Assembly (NCBI GenBank): GCA_948474755.1
Contig: CAOLHI010001804.1
Span: forward strand, 372,001-436,000
DNA from: Ctenosaura bakeri
Taxonomy: Eukaryota; Chordata; Lepidosauria; Squamata; Iguanidae
Reading direction: 5' to 3'
Length of the DNA: 64,000 nucleotides
Under the pieces are notes generated by a model. That model made no database searches. It worked only from the letters and a program-made list of their open reading frames with translations, and was not told where the DNA came from. Shown one piece after another: positions 22,130 through 35,450 of this stretch (positions are counted from its first letter, which is position 1; each line of letters starts with the position of its first letter). The position numbers and the translations under genes were made by a program.

Positions 22130-24340
22130 ATTGCCACCCAGGTGATGAAGGGCTCGCACATTCTTTAGATGAGGTCTTTTCTGTTGGATCTCTGGCTTGT
22201 CCTCTGTATTTTTCCTTGCTTTTGCTAGGGGAAGGTTGCATTTCTGTTTTCCCTTTCTCTTATTTTTCTCTTCAGTCTTGTTTCCTCTCTATCCCAGTAC
22301 CATTTTTAAAAAAAAAACAAAAAACTGCCCTTTTATCTTGTCTTCAGTAGCATTAGGTTTGTTCTCTTATTCTCTCAGGTACCTCAACCCAGTTGCATCT
22401 TTTCTCTTTATCTCAACTGCTTATTTCTAAATATGGAGAAGGTTAAAACTGAATACTCAATGGTGGCTAGCTGCCCTGAAGCATATCTGGATCATCCAGA
22501 CCATATGTGCACTGCTGACTGTGTCCCCTGGGATCTGTAGGGATCTAAACATCCCTGACATGCTGTTGACACAGTTGCCTCCTTCAGAGCCTCCTGCATT
22601 GCTGATGAAGTGAATGTGTCATAGGTGGATTTTTGTCCCCCATAAACATCCTCAGTTCCCATCTGACCTAGACCAAGCTGAGGCTCCAAGATCACTTAGT
22701 GATTCCAGCCTGAGGACTTAAAGACAGCCATTTCTGAGTTGCCCAGCAAAGATGAACACTCCTATGGAGATGTTGAGGGCAGCGGGAGGAAGCTGAGCCA
22801 CACTTCTTGTTGTTCCTGCCATTTCCAAATTAGTGCCCACCATTGCAGACTGAGAAACCATTTTTTCTGCCATAAAATGTGCTGGACCAAAACTGCACAG
22901 TCCTAGAATACACACACTCCTTTGCTTGGCCTGTAGTAGCTATTTTGAAACCCATGAATATGGTACCTGCCGTTTTGAACAAGGAAGCCAAGCATATACT
23001 TCATTTACATTAACCTTCCCCCATCTATGTCCATGCCCATGCCCAGCTAGGCCCAGGATTCACGTCTACACCATCTTTCTGCCTTGATAGCCAGACAGCT
23101 CAAGGGGTCAAACCAATCATCCCCCTGCAGTAGAAAACCAGTAAAAGGCCCAGAGTCTTTTGTTCACCACTATCCCAGCTACATCTCCTATCTCTCTGCA
23201 AAGGAATATCACAGACAGGCGCAACTTACACCTACCACTGGAGTCAGACCATTGTTATTCTTCAGATGAATCTGCCTCTTTGCTACACACAAGGACTTTT
23301 CCTCTTCGGTGCTGTTGAGCTCCTTGGAGGATGCTGATATCACATCCCTACAGTCCTCTTCCATTAGAAATTTCTGGGAGGTAGGGAAAGGACCAGAGGG
23401 AATAAGTGGACACATGTAAAAAGGAACACTTTAACTCAGATGACTTCATTCCTCTTCTCTCCAAAGCAATGACTACTTTGTTTTTACAGGACAATCCACA
23501 GGCTATTTCAGCATCATTCTCTTTGTGTGTTGCCTCTTCTGAACAGTCCAGTGAACTTGTATGAGTCAGATAGCGTTCCCCCGCTGAGAAATAGAAACGT
23601 GTAAACTAGCACAAAAGCTATATCTGGATAAATTCCCTTGAGTGATGCTCCTATCCCACCCCTCCTTACAGGACCCATCAAACCACAGTAGGGAGTTTCT
23701 TCCCCTAAAGACTCCGTTGAGAATAAAGATGACTCGACTCTTAAAAGATAATACTAATTGTCTGCCCTTACAATCCACACCTCTTCCACAGCATCCCTTA
23801 TTTCCCAAGCAGCCATATTCTGGGTTCAAGACATCTTCTATAACCAGGTCTGTGAAATCCCTTCACAAATCATTCCTAAAAATGTATAGGTTTCTAGCAT
23901 TTGTGGCTGATGCTGCCAGGGACTGCCTTGTGTTTTCTTTATGATCCATAGCTTCAGTAACAGTAGACAGATATTCTGTCTGGCTCAGGGATTCAATCCA
24001 AGTCCAACCTGCTGACAGTACTCTTCATAGGCAATCTTCTCAGCAAGAAGGCACTCAAAAGATGCCCACACTGAAATACACAATTCAATGGAGGACTATA
24101 CCCTCCATTCAAAAGAAAGATACAAAAGGAAAACTTAGCAATCCTCTCAGTCCTTTCATCCTTTTTTATAGCTTCTCCCACTCTAGAGATTTAAGGTCTT
24201 CAATCTGAATGGGAAAGGTATCAATTTCCTTTCCTTCCCAGATCTGTAGTCCACCTCTTCCTCCTCTATGTCCAAAATAATGGAAATCCCATTTATCTAC
24301 TTCCTGCCTGGTTAAATTCCATTTCACATCAATGAATGTT
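22130..24340 (+). mobile_element. DIRS-like gag fragment A6
   Basis: 5' part of another DIRS element. A pyrimidine-rich leader (22150-22430) resembles the one in A7. Gag then starts near 22434 (MEKVKTEYSMVASCPEAYL with DHPDHMCTADC, a Cys/His cluster as in A5). The gag C-terminal block lies at 23880-24100: FVADAARDCLVFSL, SVTVDRYSVWLRDS and QPADSTLHRQSS, matching the A-x-x-A-S-R-D and A-R-R-x-x-W-L-R motifs of DIRS gag. No RT or YR follows; an antisense CR1 begins at 24343. Many stops. Confidence 0.6.
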
Positions 24341-24342
24341 AG

Positions 24343-24660
24343 AATAATAGAATAATAAGAGTTGGAAGAGACCACAGGGGCCATCCAGTCCAACCCTCTG
24401 CCATGCAGAAACACACATCAAAGCACTCCCAACAGATGGCCATCCAGCCTTTGTTTGAAAATCTCCAAAGAAGGAAACTCCAACACACTCCAAGGCAGCA
24501 TATTCCACTGCCAGACAGCTCTGACCATCAGGAAGTTCTTCCTGAGGTTCAGGTGGAATCTCTTTTCCTGTAGTTTGAATCCATTGCTCATTGTCATAGT
24601 CCCTGGAGCAGTGGAAAACAAGCCCATTCCTTGTCTTTTCCTCAGGTGCGTAAACACAAC
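24343..24660 (-). mobile_element. CR1 LINE 3' end, antisense
   Basis: Minus-strand end of a CR1 ORF2: FHLNLRKNFLMVRAVWQWNM, then [18 protein letters not shown]. The 3' untranslated tail lies at the left (GTTGGAAGAGACCACAGGGG in the given strand), ending in degraded ATTCTAT units near 24340-24357. Only the last ~300 bp are present. Confidence 0.85.
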
Positions 24661-25166
24661 TGAGCCAGCCCCTGGCCAAGATCTCAGTAAAGGCTGTATT
24701 TTAAAATTGACTCTCTGCCTTATATATATTTTCTTCTTATCCATGAGCCCCTCCTAGCACATCACTGTGTTGGGTTTCACTCTTAAGATGCTTCTCCTGT
24801 TGCTTAACAACCTACCATCAGGTTGCACTTGCATTTCAAAGAGTTGACTTCTGAAGCAACTTTGTCACAATTTTAATGCTTTTATTTTGTTTCTGAGAAC
24901 TCCTTTCTCACTTTCCTGTGCTCTTACACGGGAAACAAACTGAACGTGAGTCAAAGATCCATCAGAAAAGACCTTATCTAAAGAGCACATGATCGTGCCT
25001 TGCCTGGGCAGTGACAGAAGTAAAATCATACTTGGATTGCTCCTCCTCTTTGGCTAGAATGAATCTTCACAGTAACTCTTTCAGTGTGCTGTTTTGAACT
25101 GGGTTGTAGTGACATGATTTCTTTAAAAAACCATTTTCCTCTAAGTATTTCTTTTTTCATACGTAG
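24661..25166. other. Intron sequence before the third EZH2 exon
   Basis: No gene or recognisable transposon. It ends with a pyrimidine-rich tract (CTTTTTTCAT) and the acceptor ACGTAG, which is weaker than the other EZH2 acceptors in the window because it lacks C at -3. Confidence 0.5.
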
Positions 25167-26134
<968 letters not shown>

Positions 26135-26689
26135 CCCCCCTTTTTTAATATATATTTTTATTGAAATTTTACACAAAAAAATAACTCCCCCCCGCTTCTG
26201 AGCATCTTTTTTCCATTTGAGTTTGTGTTTACATCTCATTTATACATTATTTCTATTTAAGAGTTAATTTAAGAGTTAATCACACTATCACACTATTACT
26301 TTTAACATTGTTACATTCAACATATACTTATTCTATAACATCCTTAATTTTCATTACCAACATTTCCAACACTCTTCCTTTGTTTCTTCTTTTCCTCATT
26401 TCTTTATCCAGTTCAAAACTTCTTTCCATTCTCTTTCAAAGTTCTGGATTGCTTTTTTTAAGTGAAAAAGTTAACTTTTCTATCTCTACCATATCCAGAA
26501 CTTTTAATTTCCATTCTTTTATATCAATATAATTTCCTTCTTTCAAATATTGTGCATATGTCATTCTTGCGGCAGTTATTACATATAACAATGTTTTCTG
26601 ATAAGATCTTATTTCTCTTTGTTGCCTTAACATGTTCAACAAATAAAATTCTGGCTTGATTTCAAAGTTTAAACTATACATTCTTTGAA

Positions 26690-29600
26690 TTTCATTATGT
26701 ATTTCTTTTCAGAATTTCCTTGCTACCTTACAAGTCCACCACATGTGAAAAAAGGACCCTTCATTTTCATCACATTTCCAACATTTTCCATTCCCATTTT
26801 TTGTTGTTCTTTTGAATCTTACAGGTGTCATGTACCATCTGTATAACATTTTATAAAAATTTTCCCTTAAATTTAAACTTGGTGTAAATTTTATATCTAT
26901 TTTCCATGCCCTCACCCATGTATCCAACTTGATTGGGTGTCCAATATTTTGAGCCGATCTAACATAATATCTTTTATCATCTCTGGTTCCATTTCTCTTT
27001 GCAACAATATTTTGTAAAATCTAGAGATTCCCTTTTTCTGGTCCCCTTTCATCAACACATCTAATTCATTATCATTTTTTCTAAACCCATACAATTTTTG
27101 ATCCATCTTGAATCTCTCTCTTAATTGTCTCCGTGGGAACCAATTAAATTCATCTCCTAACTCTTTTAATTCCTCTTCTGTGCGTTTTCTAGGTTTATCT
27201 CCATTCCATTTTAACATCTCTCGATATGTTTTCCTTGTTTTGTTGGAGCAATTTTAAAAGCTTCTTGCGGTGAGGTCCACGTCGGAAGTCTTCCGTAAAA
27301 TCTACGCTTTATTTGTGTCCACACTTTCGATGTAGTCTTTCATATACAATGATTATTAAAGTCATTATTTACAATTGCTTTGTCATAACATAAGTATCCA
27401 TGCCAACCAAATCTATTATTTATTCCTTTCACTTCTTTTATTATTGTATTCTCCAACTGTATCCAATCTTTTATTATTTCCAAGCAACGTGCTTAATAAT
27501 AGATTTTCAGCGATGGCACATCAAAGCCTCTTCTTTCCTTTGCATCTTATATGTTTTAAATCTTATTCTTGGTTTCTTTCCACAACTTATTCTTGGTTTC
27601 CACAACTTATTCTTGGTATTCTTGGTTTCTTTCCACAACTCTTTCTCCCAGTCTTTAAAAATCTTTTCTCTCCCTATTATTGGTAAGTTTTAAAAGAGAA
27701 ACATTAATTTAGGTAATAAAGACATTTTAAAAGCATTTATCCTTCCTAGGAGAGACAAGTTCATATGCATCCATTTTTCCATTTTACTTTGAATCTCCTT
27801 CCATGTCTTCATTTAACTATTAACAAATAACTCTTGATTTTTATTTGTAATTACTATTCCCAGATATTTTATTCTTTTTGTAATTTGATATCCAGATCTC
27901 TTCTCCAAGTCTGCTTGTTCTTTTTTTTTGTTATATTTAAAATCATCATCTTCGTCTTTTCTCTGTTTATCTTGTATCCTATTTTTCCATATTTTTGCAA
28001 AATATCCAACAACCTCTGTATAGATTCTTGTGGTTCCTCCAGAAATATAATTATATTTATATTTTATTTCCTTCTTCTTTATTTTTAAACCTTTTAACTG
28101 TGAGTCTTCATTTATTGCTGTCAATAATATCTCCAATACTACTATGAATAATAACGGTGATAATAGGCACCCTTGTCATACTCCCTTCTTTATTTCAAAA
28201 CTCGATATTTTGTCTCCTTTTATTATTAGCTTTGTTGATTGATCCTGATATATCCTCTTCATCCATTCACAACATGTTTCTCCGAGGCCATATTCTTTTA
28301 AAATATAATGCATAAAATCCCAGGAAACACTGTCAGAAGCTTTTTCTGCATCCAGCGATATAATTGCTATCTTCTTTCCTGGGTTTTTATCATAATATTC
28401 AGTTGCATTCAAAAAAGTTCTAATATTCATTTCATTTGTCTGCCTGGGAGAAAACCTGTTTGTCCTTCATGTATCTTACCCTGTATTGCTTGTCTCAATC
28501 GTTTTGCCAATATTATTGCCCAAATTTTATAATCCACATTCAGAAGAGATATTGTTCTGTAGTTTTTTACTTCTCTTTTATTTCTGTCTTCTTTAGGTAT
28601 TAGCACTATATTTGTTTTTCCCCATGAGTGTGGTTTCCCATATTTTTCTACCTCTTGCAAGGTTGCGTGGTAAGGGTAAATTATTTCTTTTACAAATCTT
28701 TTATAATAAAGTGTGGTAAATCCATCTGGACCTGGTGCCTTGTCTGTTTTCAGATCTCTTATTGCCTCCTCTATCTCGGTTGTTGTTAGTTTTTTATTTA
28801 ACTGTTCCTGTTTTTCTTGTGATATTTTAAAGATCCTAATCTTATTTACAAAATCTTCCCATTTTCCATTTATTCGATGTTGAGAGTTTTTTTCTTGAAA
28901 TAATTTTTCAAAGTATTCTTTAAATTTCTGTTTTATTTTTTCATGTTGTGTAATTCTTTTTTTCCCATTTTTAATCCAGCTATTTTATTTCTTTCTCTCT
29001 TCTTCTTTAACTTATACGCTAACCATTTCCCGATCTTATTTGCCTGTTCAAATTGAGTTAATTTCAATTGTTTCATCTTCTTCTCTATTTCTTCTTGTGA
29101 GTTCAACGTTATCTCCTTTTGTATTTTCTTTATTTCCATTTGTATTGATTTCTTCATTGGATTATCCCTAAATTCTTTTTCTTTTTCTTGCAGTTTTGTT
29201 ATCAATTCTTGATATTTCTGTCGCTTTTCCTTATTTTGGATATGTCTTTTTTGAATAAAAAAAACCTTATTACTGCTTTTGATGCGTCCCAGACTGTCTT
29301 CATCTTCATATCATCTTTTACCTTTTCTTTAAAATAATTTTTCAGAATTACTTTTGCTTGTTTAACTACCTCTTCATCATTTAATAGATTATCATTCATT
29401 CTCCATTGAAATTGTTTTGTAGCTTCTTGTATTTGCATCTCCACTGGATGATGGTCTGAAATGATCTTTGGTAGTATTTCTGTCTTCTTTATCTCTGTCA
29501 GCAATTGTTTTGAAGGATTGGCGTACTTCAGAAAAGTATATATAATCTCTTTCATTTGGATAAAAAGTCCTCTAAACATCCTTTACTACTATTTCTTCAC

Positions 29601-30101
29601 ACATCTCAAAAAAAGTTCTTGGGAGTTTCCCTCTGTCCAGAAGCTTCTTTATTCATAGATTTCCTGTCCATTTTCACATCCATGACTCCATTCCAATCTC
29701 CTGCTTATATCCAATCGTCATATTCATATTCAGTTATTTTTCTTTTCATTTCCTTATAAAATTTTCCTTTATTTTCATTAGGGGCATACACACCAATTAA
29801 TAGTATTTTTTTTTACCTTTTTTTTTGTAATTCTACCCCTAATATTCTTCCATCTTCATCTTCAAATAATTTCTTTGCTGCAATATTTTTATCTATATAT
29901 GTTGCCACTCCTTGTTTTTTCTTTTTATGTAAAGAAGTGAAACATTGGCCTAATTTAGAATTATAGAGAAATTTTTCTTGGTTTTTCTTTATATGAGTTT
30001 CCAATAATATTTGGAGGTCTTAGTCTCTCTATGTGATAAAAAGTCTGTCTTCTTTTAACTTGTGAATTTATTCCTCGGACGTTCCAGGTTATTATCTTCA
30101 T
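26690..30101 (-). pseudogene. L1 ORF2: endonuclease-reverse transcriptase, frameshifted
   Basis: Begins with the ATG at 30101 (MKIITWNVRGINSQVKRRQ, the apurinic endonuclease start W-N-V-R-G). Endonuclease and linker blocks follow in several frames (GVATYIDKN, then KTVWDASKAVIRFFLFKKD). RT blocks are NIVLIPKEDRNKREVKNYR, ISLLNVDYKIWAIILAKRLR, IHEGQTGFLPGR and IISLDAEKASDSVSWDFMH with the first catalytic Asp. The usual F-D of that motif is S-D here. The C-terminal zinc motif CWKCDENEGSFFHMWWTC lies near 26750-26805. Several frameshifts and stops; no long intact frame. Confidence 0.85.
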
Positions 30102-30108
30102 AATTGTT

Positions 30109-31010
30109 TTACTGTCTTTGCTTTCTTTTCTTCTTTCTCTCTTCTGGTTCTACTGGTTCTACCTCAGACGTAAGACTCGAATCTCCTCCTGTTACCATAT
30201 CCTTTTTTGTTTTCTCTGATGTTGTGTCCGATTCTCTTCCTTCTGATAATAATGGCTTTAAATGATTCTCTTGAAATTCCGTTGCTTGTTGTGCAGAGCT
30301 TATCCTTCTTCTCCTCCTTGCATAAAAAAAGGAGAGTCCTTCTGGAATTTCCCTTACTCCTCTTGCTTGTAATTCTCTTGCCAGAAGTGCATATTCTCTT
30401 CTGCTTTTTATTACACTGGGTGGTACATCCTTAAAAATTTTTATTTCTGTCTCGTCCACTATCAATTTTTCTTTATAGTTTTGTTCAAGAATCATGTCCC
30501 GTTTTTTCTTTAGTAAAATATACCACTATATCACATGGGAGACCTCGTCTTTTAGCCATTGCCAATTCAATTCTATAGGCCTTATCATGTTCAAACCTCA
30601 CTCTTCTTATATGGTGCCAGGATGTCTGTTACTCTTTGGGTTAGGTTTTCTTCTTTCTGCTCCTGGAGTCCTCTCAATTTCAAACTTGTGCTCCGATGTC
30701 TTATTTCCAGTTGTATTATTGTTTCTTTATCTTTTTGCTGCTCCTTCTTCATCTGTTCTAACTCCTCTTCCATTTTTTTGCTTTTCTCTTGTATATCTTC
30801 TACCTTATGGTCAGTTGTTTGTAAATCTGCTGTCAATTTTTGCAAACTCTGGTTCAGAGTCTCAACTTCTTTTTTTAAGTCTTGTTTTATTTCTGCTCTG
30901 GTTGTTTTTATCTCTGTTCTATTTGCTTTTATTTCTTCCATCATCTCATTTCTCATTTTTTGAAATTCTTCCAACATTCGATTCATCTCCATTGTCCAAT
31001 ATATCCTCTT
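30109..31010 (-). pseudogene. L1 ORF1 (RNA-binding coiled-coil protein), broken
   Basis: A heptad-rich coiled coil from about 30992 down to 30591 (MEMNRMLEEFQKMRNEMMEE, then KTTRAEIKQDLKKEVETLNQ), which trimerises L1 ORF1p. After a gap in frame, the C-terminal RNA-binding part follows (30495-30109): FKDVPPSVIKSRREYALLAR, then FFYARRRRRISS, with an acidic then basic tail KKKRKQRQ. The frame break lies between 30591 and 30495. Confidence 0.8.
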
Positions 31011-32471
31011 CTTTCCAAAATTTGTGGTTAAATCTGTGTCTGTGTTGTCTTTTTCCCTGTTGCCATATCTTCATTCCCCCTTTATAAAATGTTTTTGTTT
31101 CACTCCCACCTTCTCACCTTATTTTACCTTGCAATCAAATTCAAAACTTATCAACTTTAAAACTTCTATTTAGCAAACTTCTATTTTTTAAACTATTACA
31201 GCAGTAAATAATACTCAACAGTCTTTCTTATCTTATCAATTCTTATCAATATTATCTTACCAAAATTTTCTTTTCAAAATTATATGAGGGAATGTACTAA
31301 AATTACAATCTATTATAACATTTTTATTACAACTACCAGTTTCTTTTTTCAGTTCAACATCACCCATAAAAGTTTGTATTGTCCTCTAGTCTTCTTCCTG
31401 TTTCTTCCTTATCCAAAGAGTTCAGTTCTTTCTTTTCAAATCTCTTTCTCTTCTTGTTGAACAAAGTACTTTTCCTTCTAATTTTAACAGCCCCTCCCCC
31501 AAAGACGCTGTCCTTTTTGTTTCTTCACCCCTCTTGCTGAGGCTAATCCACTGTCAATACCAAAAATACTATTACTTCACCTCTCTTCTTGAGGCTATTT
31601 CATATCAGGTTTAAAATAATTCTCTTCACTTCTCTTCTAGAAGCTAATCCAGTTTTCAAAATGACATTAAAACTCGATGTTTCTCTCTCCCCTTGTTATG
31701 TCTCTGTCCTGTCCTCTTTTATCTTCTGTTTTGTCTATCTTTCCAGCAATGTCCTCAGCCTTCCCTTTCTCTCTTCTTCTAATGTTAAACAATTAGTTCC
31801 GTTTTCCTTTAATCCTCCATATTATTTAAATTTTCCAAACTTTATCTGTCATTTATTGTCAGTATAAAAGGATTTTAAAAGTTTTATTCTGCTTACCAAA
31901 GTTCCGCTCGTCCGGACTTTCGTACTTTTGCTCCTTCACACTTACTCTCTTCTTTATTTTTCCAGATTCCGCTCCTTTTTAATTTTCTTTTTCTCTTTAG
32001 CTTTATTTGAAGCCTCTTGTAGTCTCTTTTCTTACTAACGAGTAGACCCACTGATGCCTTGGGATTTACCTAGGTGTAAGTGGCTCTTTTTGTTGTCCTC
32101 TCCAAATTCAACCGGATTTCTTCCTCCTGTTCTTTCCTTTAAAAAAGGTCACTCACTGGCGCTTCTTCTTTTCCCTTCTGCAAAGCCACAGCTTGGCTCC
32201 GTCCTCTCGTCCTGTTTGCGTTGATTCCTCCTCTCCTTCTCTATTGATGCTGGGGCGGTCTCAGACTCCATGAGCAGCTCTGCTCCCCCTTACCTGCTAA
32301 GGGGGTACTTTTTTGAGGGGACTCTTAAGTCTCCTGGGGGATGTTTCCCTAGCGGCTTTACAGCGGTAGCCCAAACTAAATTCTCAGGTTACCTATCGTG
32401 CTGACATCTTGCCAAAAGTTCATTCCTATTGTATTTTCAATGAGGAGTTTGTAAGGTAGATGCAAATATTT

Positions 32472-33229
32472 ATTCTCTGGGTTAGTGAGAGGAGGAATCC
32501 ATAGAACTTGTTTTTCTCTCATCACCACCCAGAGGCAGGCAGGAAGAAGAAAAGGTCTTGTGATAGTGAAAAAACAGTGACAAAGCTAAGTTGACTCCTC
32601 CCCTGTCGATCATCTTAGGGATAGCCTCCTTTCTCCTTTCCTTTTGAGATGTCTCCATTGGGTGAGAAAGGGGATGTTTCTTCTGAAAAGAAAAAGAGGC
32701 ACTGACTCTGGGTTGCAGAGATGTGCTTTTGGAAAAAGCCAGCATGAAATATGAAGAGGGGTCAACACGGTCAGTAATGGACAAGACCTCTCTGCTACTG
32801 AAGTCACTTCTGCAGGTGAAGTTGGAGGCAATCCTCATTCTTTCCCTTACACAACCACGTCACTGTCTGGTGATGAGATGGAGGAAATGGTGCTGATTGA
32901 GAAATTCAACCTAGACAGGGATTCTTTTGCAGCAGTTGTGGTTGCATCTTCCAGTTCTCCAGATCCTGCCCCGGAAGAAGAACACACTCAGGTTTCTCCC
33001 TATTCCCCTGGGGGGGGTCTCATTTGCTTTCCGTAGATCCCCTTCCTTATCCCCTCCTGCTGAATTGTGCATTGTGCTCCATAGGCCATGTCAGCCATTA
33101 CTCACCCTGGATTTCCCCACCACTTCCTTTTTTTGTCTGTGGAGCCATGGTGACGCTAGTCACAATTTTGTTTACGGTTGTACTGCATGCAGTTTTGAAC
33201 ATCCTGAATGTGTGTTGCCCCCTGGTTCT
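32472..33229 (+). mobile_element. DIRS-like element C, 5' piece: left repeat and gag start
   Basis: Left end of a third DIRS lineage. Its repeat (32472-32615, GTTAGTGAGAGGAGGAATCC, then ACCACCCAGAGGCAGGCAGG, AAAAGGTCTTGTGATAG, TTGACTCCTCCCCTG) is the reverse complement of 49885-50062, far to the right. A gag-like start lies near 32650 (MSPLGEKGDVSSEKKKRH) with an acidic block near 32869-32935 (SGDEMEEMVLIEKFNLD). The sequence is interrupted at a GGTTCT site (33224-33229) by element B1. The rest of this same element reappears at 39300, 42140, 43640 and 49737. Confidence 0.7.
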
Positions 33230-33360
33230 TGGGATAGCATGGAGGAGTAATCCACAACAATTGAGTTAATTCCGCGTGCCAGCCGGAACAGGCAGGAGTC
33301 CGAGTTCTTTTTCCATTGTGACAGTTAGGACCCCTTCCCTTCTCTGACATTTTTTCGTAT
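33230..33360 (+). repeat. Left inverted repeat of DIRS B1
   Basis: Landmarks GCATGGAGGAGTAATCCAC, GCCAGCCGGAACAGGCAGG and GACAGTTAGGACCCCTTCCC recur as reverse complements at 38820-38945. Confidence 0.8.
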
Positions 33361-33449
33361 CCTGGCGAATGAACCGGTCAGGTTTTAGCCCTTCTCTGGC
33401 AAATAGAGATAGAAACATTAGAGGAAATGGAGAAATGATAAGAAATAAA

Positions 33450-35450
33450 AAAATGGAGTGACAGATTTGACAAAGGAAAGCTCCCAGATGCCTGCCACTC
33501 CTTGTGGCTCTGAGGAGGGGAAGGAAAATGCCTGAAGTTTGCCATCTCAGATGCCAGCTGATCTGTGTGGCTCTGAGTCGAATAACAGTGAAGGATCTAA
33601 AGGCAAACTCCCCCAGATGGCCGCCACTCAGCGTGTCACTGAGGAGGGCAAAAAGGAGGCATTAAGAAAGGTTTTCCTTCCATAAAGTTTGCCATGTCAG
33701 ATGCCAGCTGATCTGTGTGGCTCTGAGTTGAATAAAAGTGAAGGATCTAAAGGAAAACCCTCAAATGGCCACCACTCAATGTGTCTCTGAGGAGGATGAA
33801 AGGGGGCATTAAGAAAGGTTTTCCTGCCATCAAGTGAGAGCAATACCAATGAGGTAAAGATGATATCTGATGATAAAAGAAAAAATGGTAAATAAGGCTG
33901 AGAAAGTGGCGGAGTTACCACAAAAGGCTAAAAAGGAAAAGAAAGAGATACCATGGTAAGTGCTGGTTCGGTTTCAGGGTCCAGGACTAGAAAGTCTTCA
34001 GCAACAGCAGAAACATTTCAAAAGGCTGATTCTGGCCACCATTTTGAATTGCTGTATCCTAGAAGGAGGGAGGGGCTCTTGGTGAGTGAATCTCCAAACA
34101 TGCTCAGAAGGTAACATGCAGCACTCAGAAGTGAAGGGAGGGGCTACATCAGAGCAGAGCATGCTCAATTTCTCCTCTTTCTCTGGTGCCATGTCAGAGG
34201 AAACCCAGAGGTGTGGAGGCTGTCAATAGACTGCAGCCAATAGCACATTACTCCCCAGTAGACAATATGAATCTTAATATTGGGAGTTGTTTGAATCAGA
34301 TTTTTATGGAATTGTGTAAGGGAACACAAGCAGAAGATCAATATTGGAGGGGAAATATGAAGCAGAGGCCTGTGTTTGCAGATGACGGGTTGCCAGTTTT
34401 ATCATTTCTGCATCAGGCATGTGGAGAAACTTAGCCCTAATAAATGGCAGCTATTAAATAAACCAATGCTTTTAAAATTAAATGCAGTGATTTCAGAAAT
34501 GAAGAAGCAGTTGAATGAATTTATTAAAATGAATGTTGCAAATACAATGAATTGCAATAGAGGCATTAGCAGTTTGAATTATAAATTATAAATCAAAAGC
34601 TGAAAAGAGAAAGAAAATGGTAATGATAAAGTAACATCGTGGAACAATGTTGGATCATAGGAATGAAAGAAAGAAGGCAAGGAATAATAGCTGGTAGAGG
34701 GCATAGGATAAGGAGGATGTTGAGAAGGAAATGATGCAGATAGAGATCAAGGAAACAACTTTGTTCAGAAGATGAAGAGGAGAGTGAAGTGGATGGTAAT
34801 AGATTGTTTCATATGAGAGAATTCAGAAAGTGTGTTAAAGAGAGTGTTGCAGACTATGTTTAGAATTAGATGTGGATAAGGAACAACGTAAGGTGACTAA
34901 AGGAAAGGATAGCAAGGTAGCAGTGATTTAAAAAAAAAGGTCATTTCACAGAAGTGACAATGTCAGACATTTTAAGGAATTAATTCAGACTGAATTTGAC
35001 TCATCCTTGAATACCCGTACAATTCTGGGGTGCACAAATAAGCTTTATTCCTTAATCTGAAAGAAGTAGACGAAAGGAGAACAGATTTGGCTTTGAAGAA
35101 AGATCATGAGGACTTGGCTATAGCAGTAAGAATATCAGTAGCTGTGTCAATGTGCTTGGGGAGCAGTGTTATGGATGCAGGAGATAGTGGAGTGTGAAGA
35201 GATGCAGTCTCAGCCTTTTGCTAAGGTATTAGCCAGAAGAAGAAAAAGAAGAAAAATGAGATGATCAGTGGATTCTGGTTATGATTCAGTGACTTTAATG
35301 GTCAGGAATATAGGTGCAATAGTGGTAGCTGGAAGGTCACTGCATCATTGGGGTGTAGACCAAAAGTCTAGGAAGAATTTGGCCTTTGTCCCATGTAAAG
35401 GAGAGCTGCTGTTTGAAAAAAGAAGCAAGTGATGCCAACTGCCCACCATG
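33450..35450 (+). pseudogene. DIRS B1 gag relic with internal repeats
   Basis: Gag region of B1 with many stops. The 5' part contains repeated ~80-bp and ~170-bp DNA units (33480-33830). The conserved C-terminal gag block appears at 35295-35410: VRNIGAIVVAGRSLHHWGVD, then QKSRKNLAFVPCKGELLFEK, aligning with the same block in B2 (ARRFLWLCHWDTDQKSRNNV). That A-R-x-x-W-L plus K-S-x-x-x-x-x-x-P-F pattern is typical of DIRS gag. Confidence 0.6.

Larger units (their letters stand above)
26135..32440 (-). mobile_element. L1 LINE, nearly full length, antisense
   Basis: About 6.3 kb L1 on the minus strand. Its 3' end is at the left (26135-26175, poly-A and AT-rich tail on the minus strand). ORF2 spans 30101 to about 26690, ORF1 about 31010 to 30109, and a GC-richer 5' untranslated region 31060-32440. 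It opposes EZH2 transcription. Both ORFs contain scattered frameshifts but long blocks remain readable, indicating moderate age. Close to the CCHC-ending L1s of squamates. I could not find a convincing target-site duplication. Confidence 0.88.
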
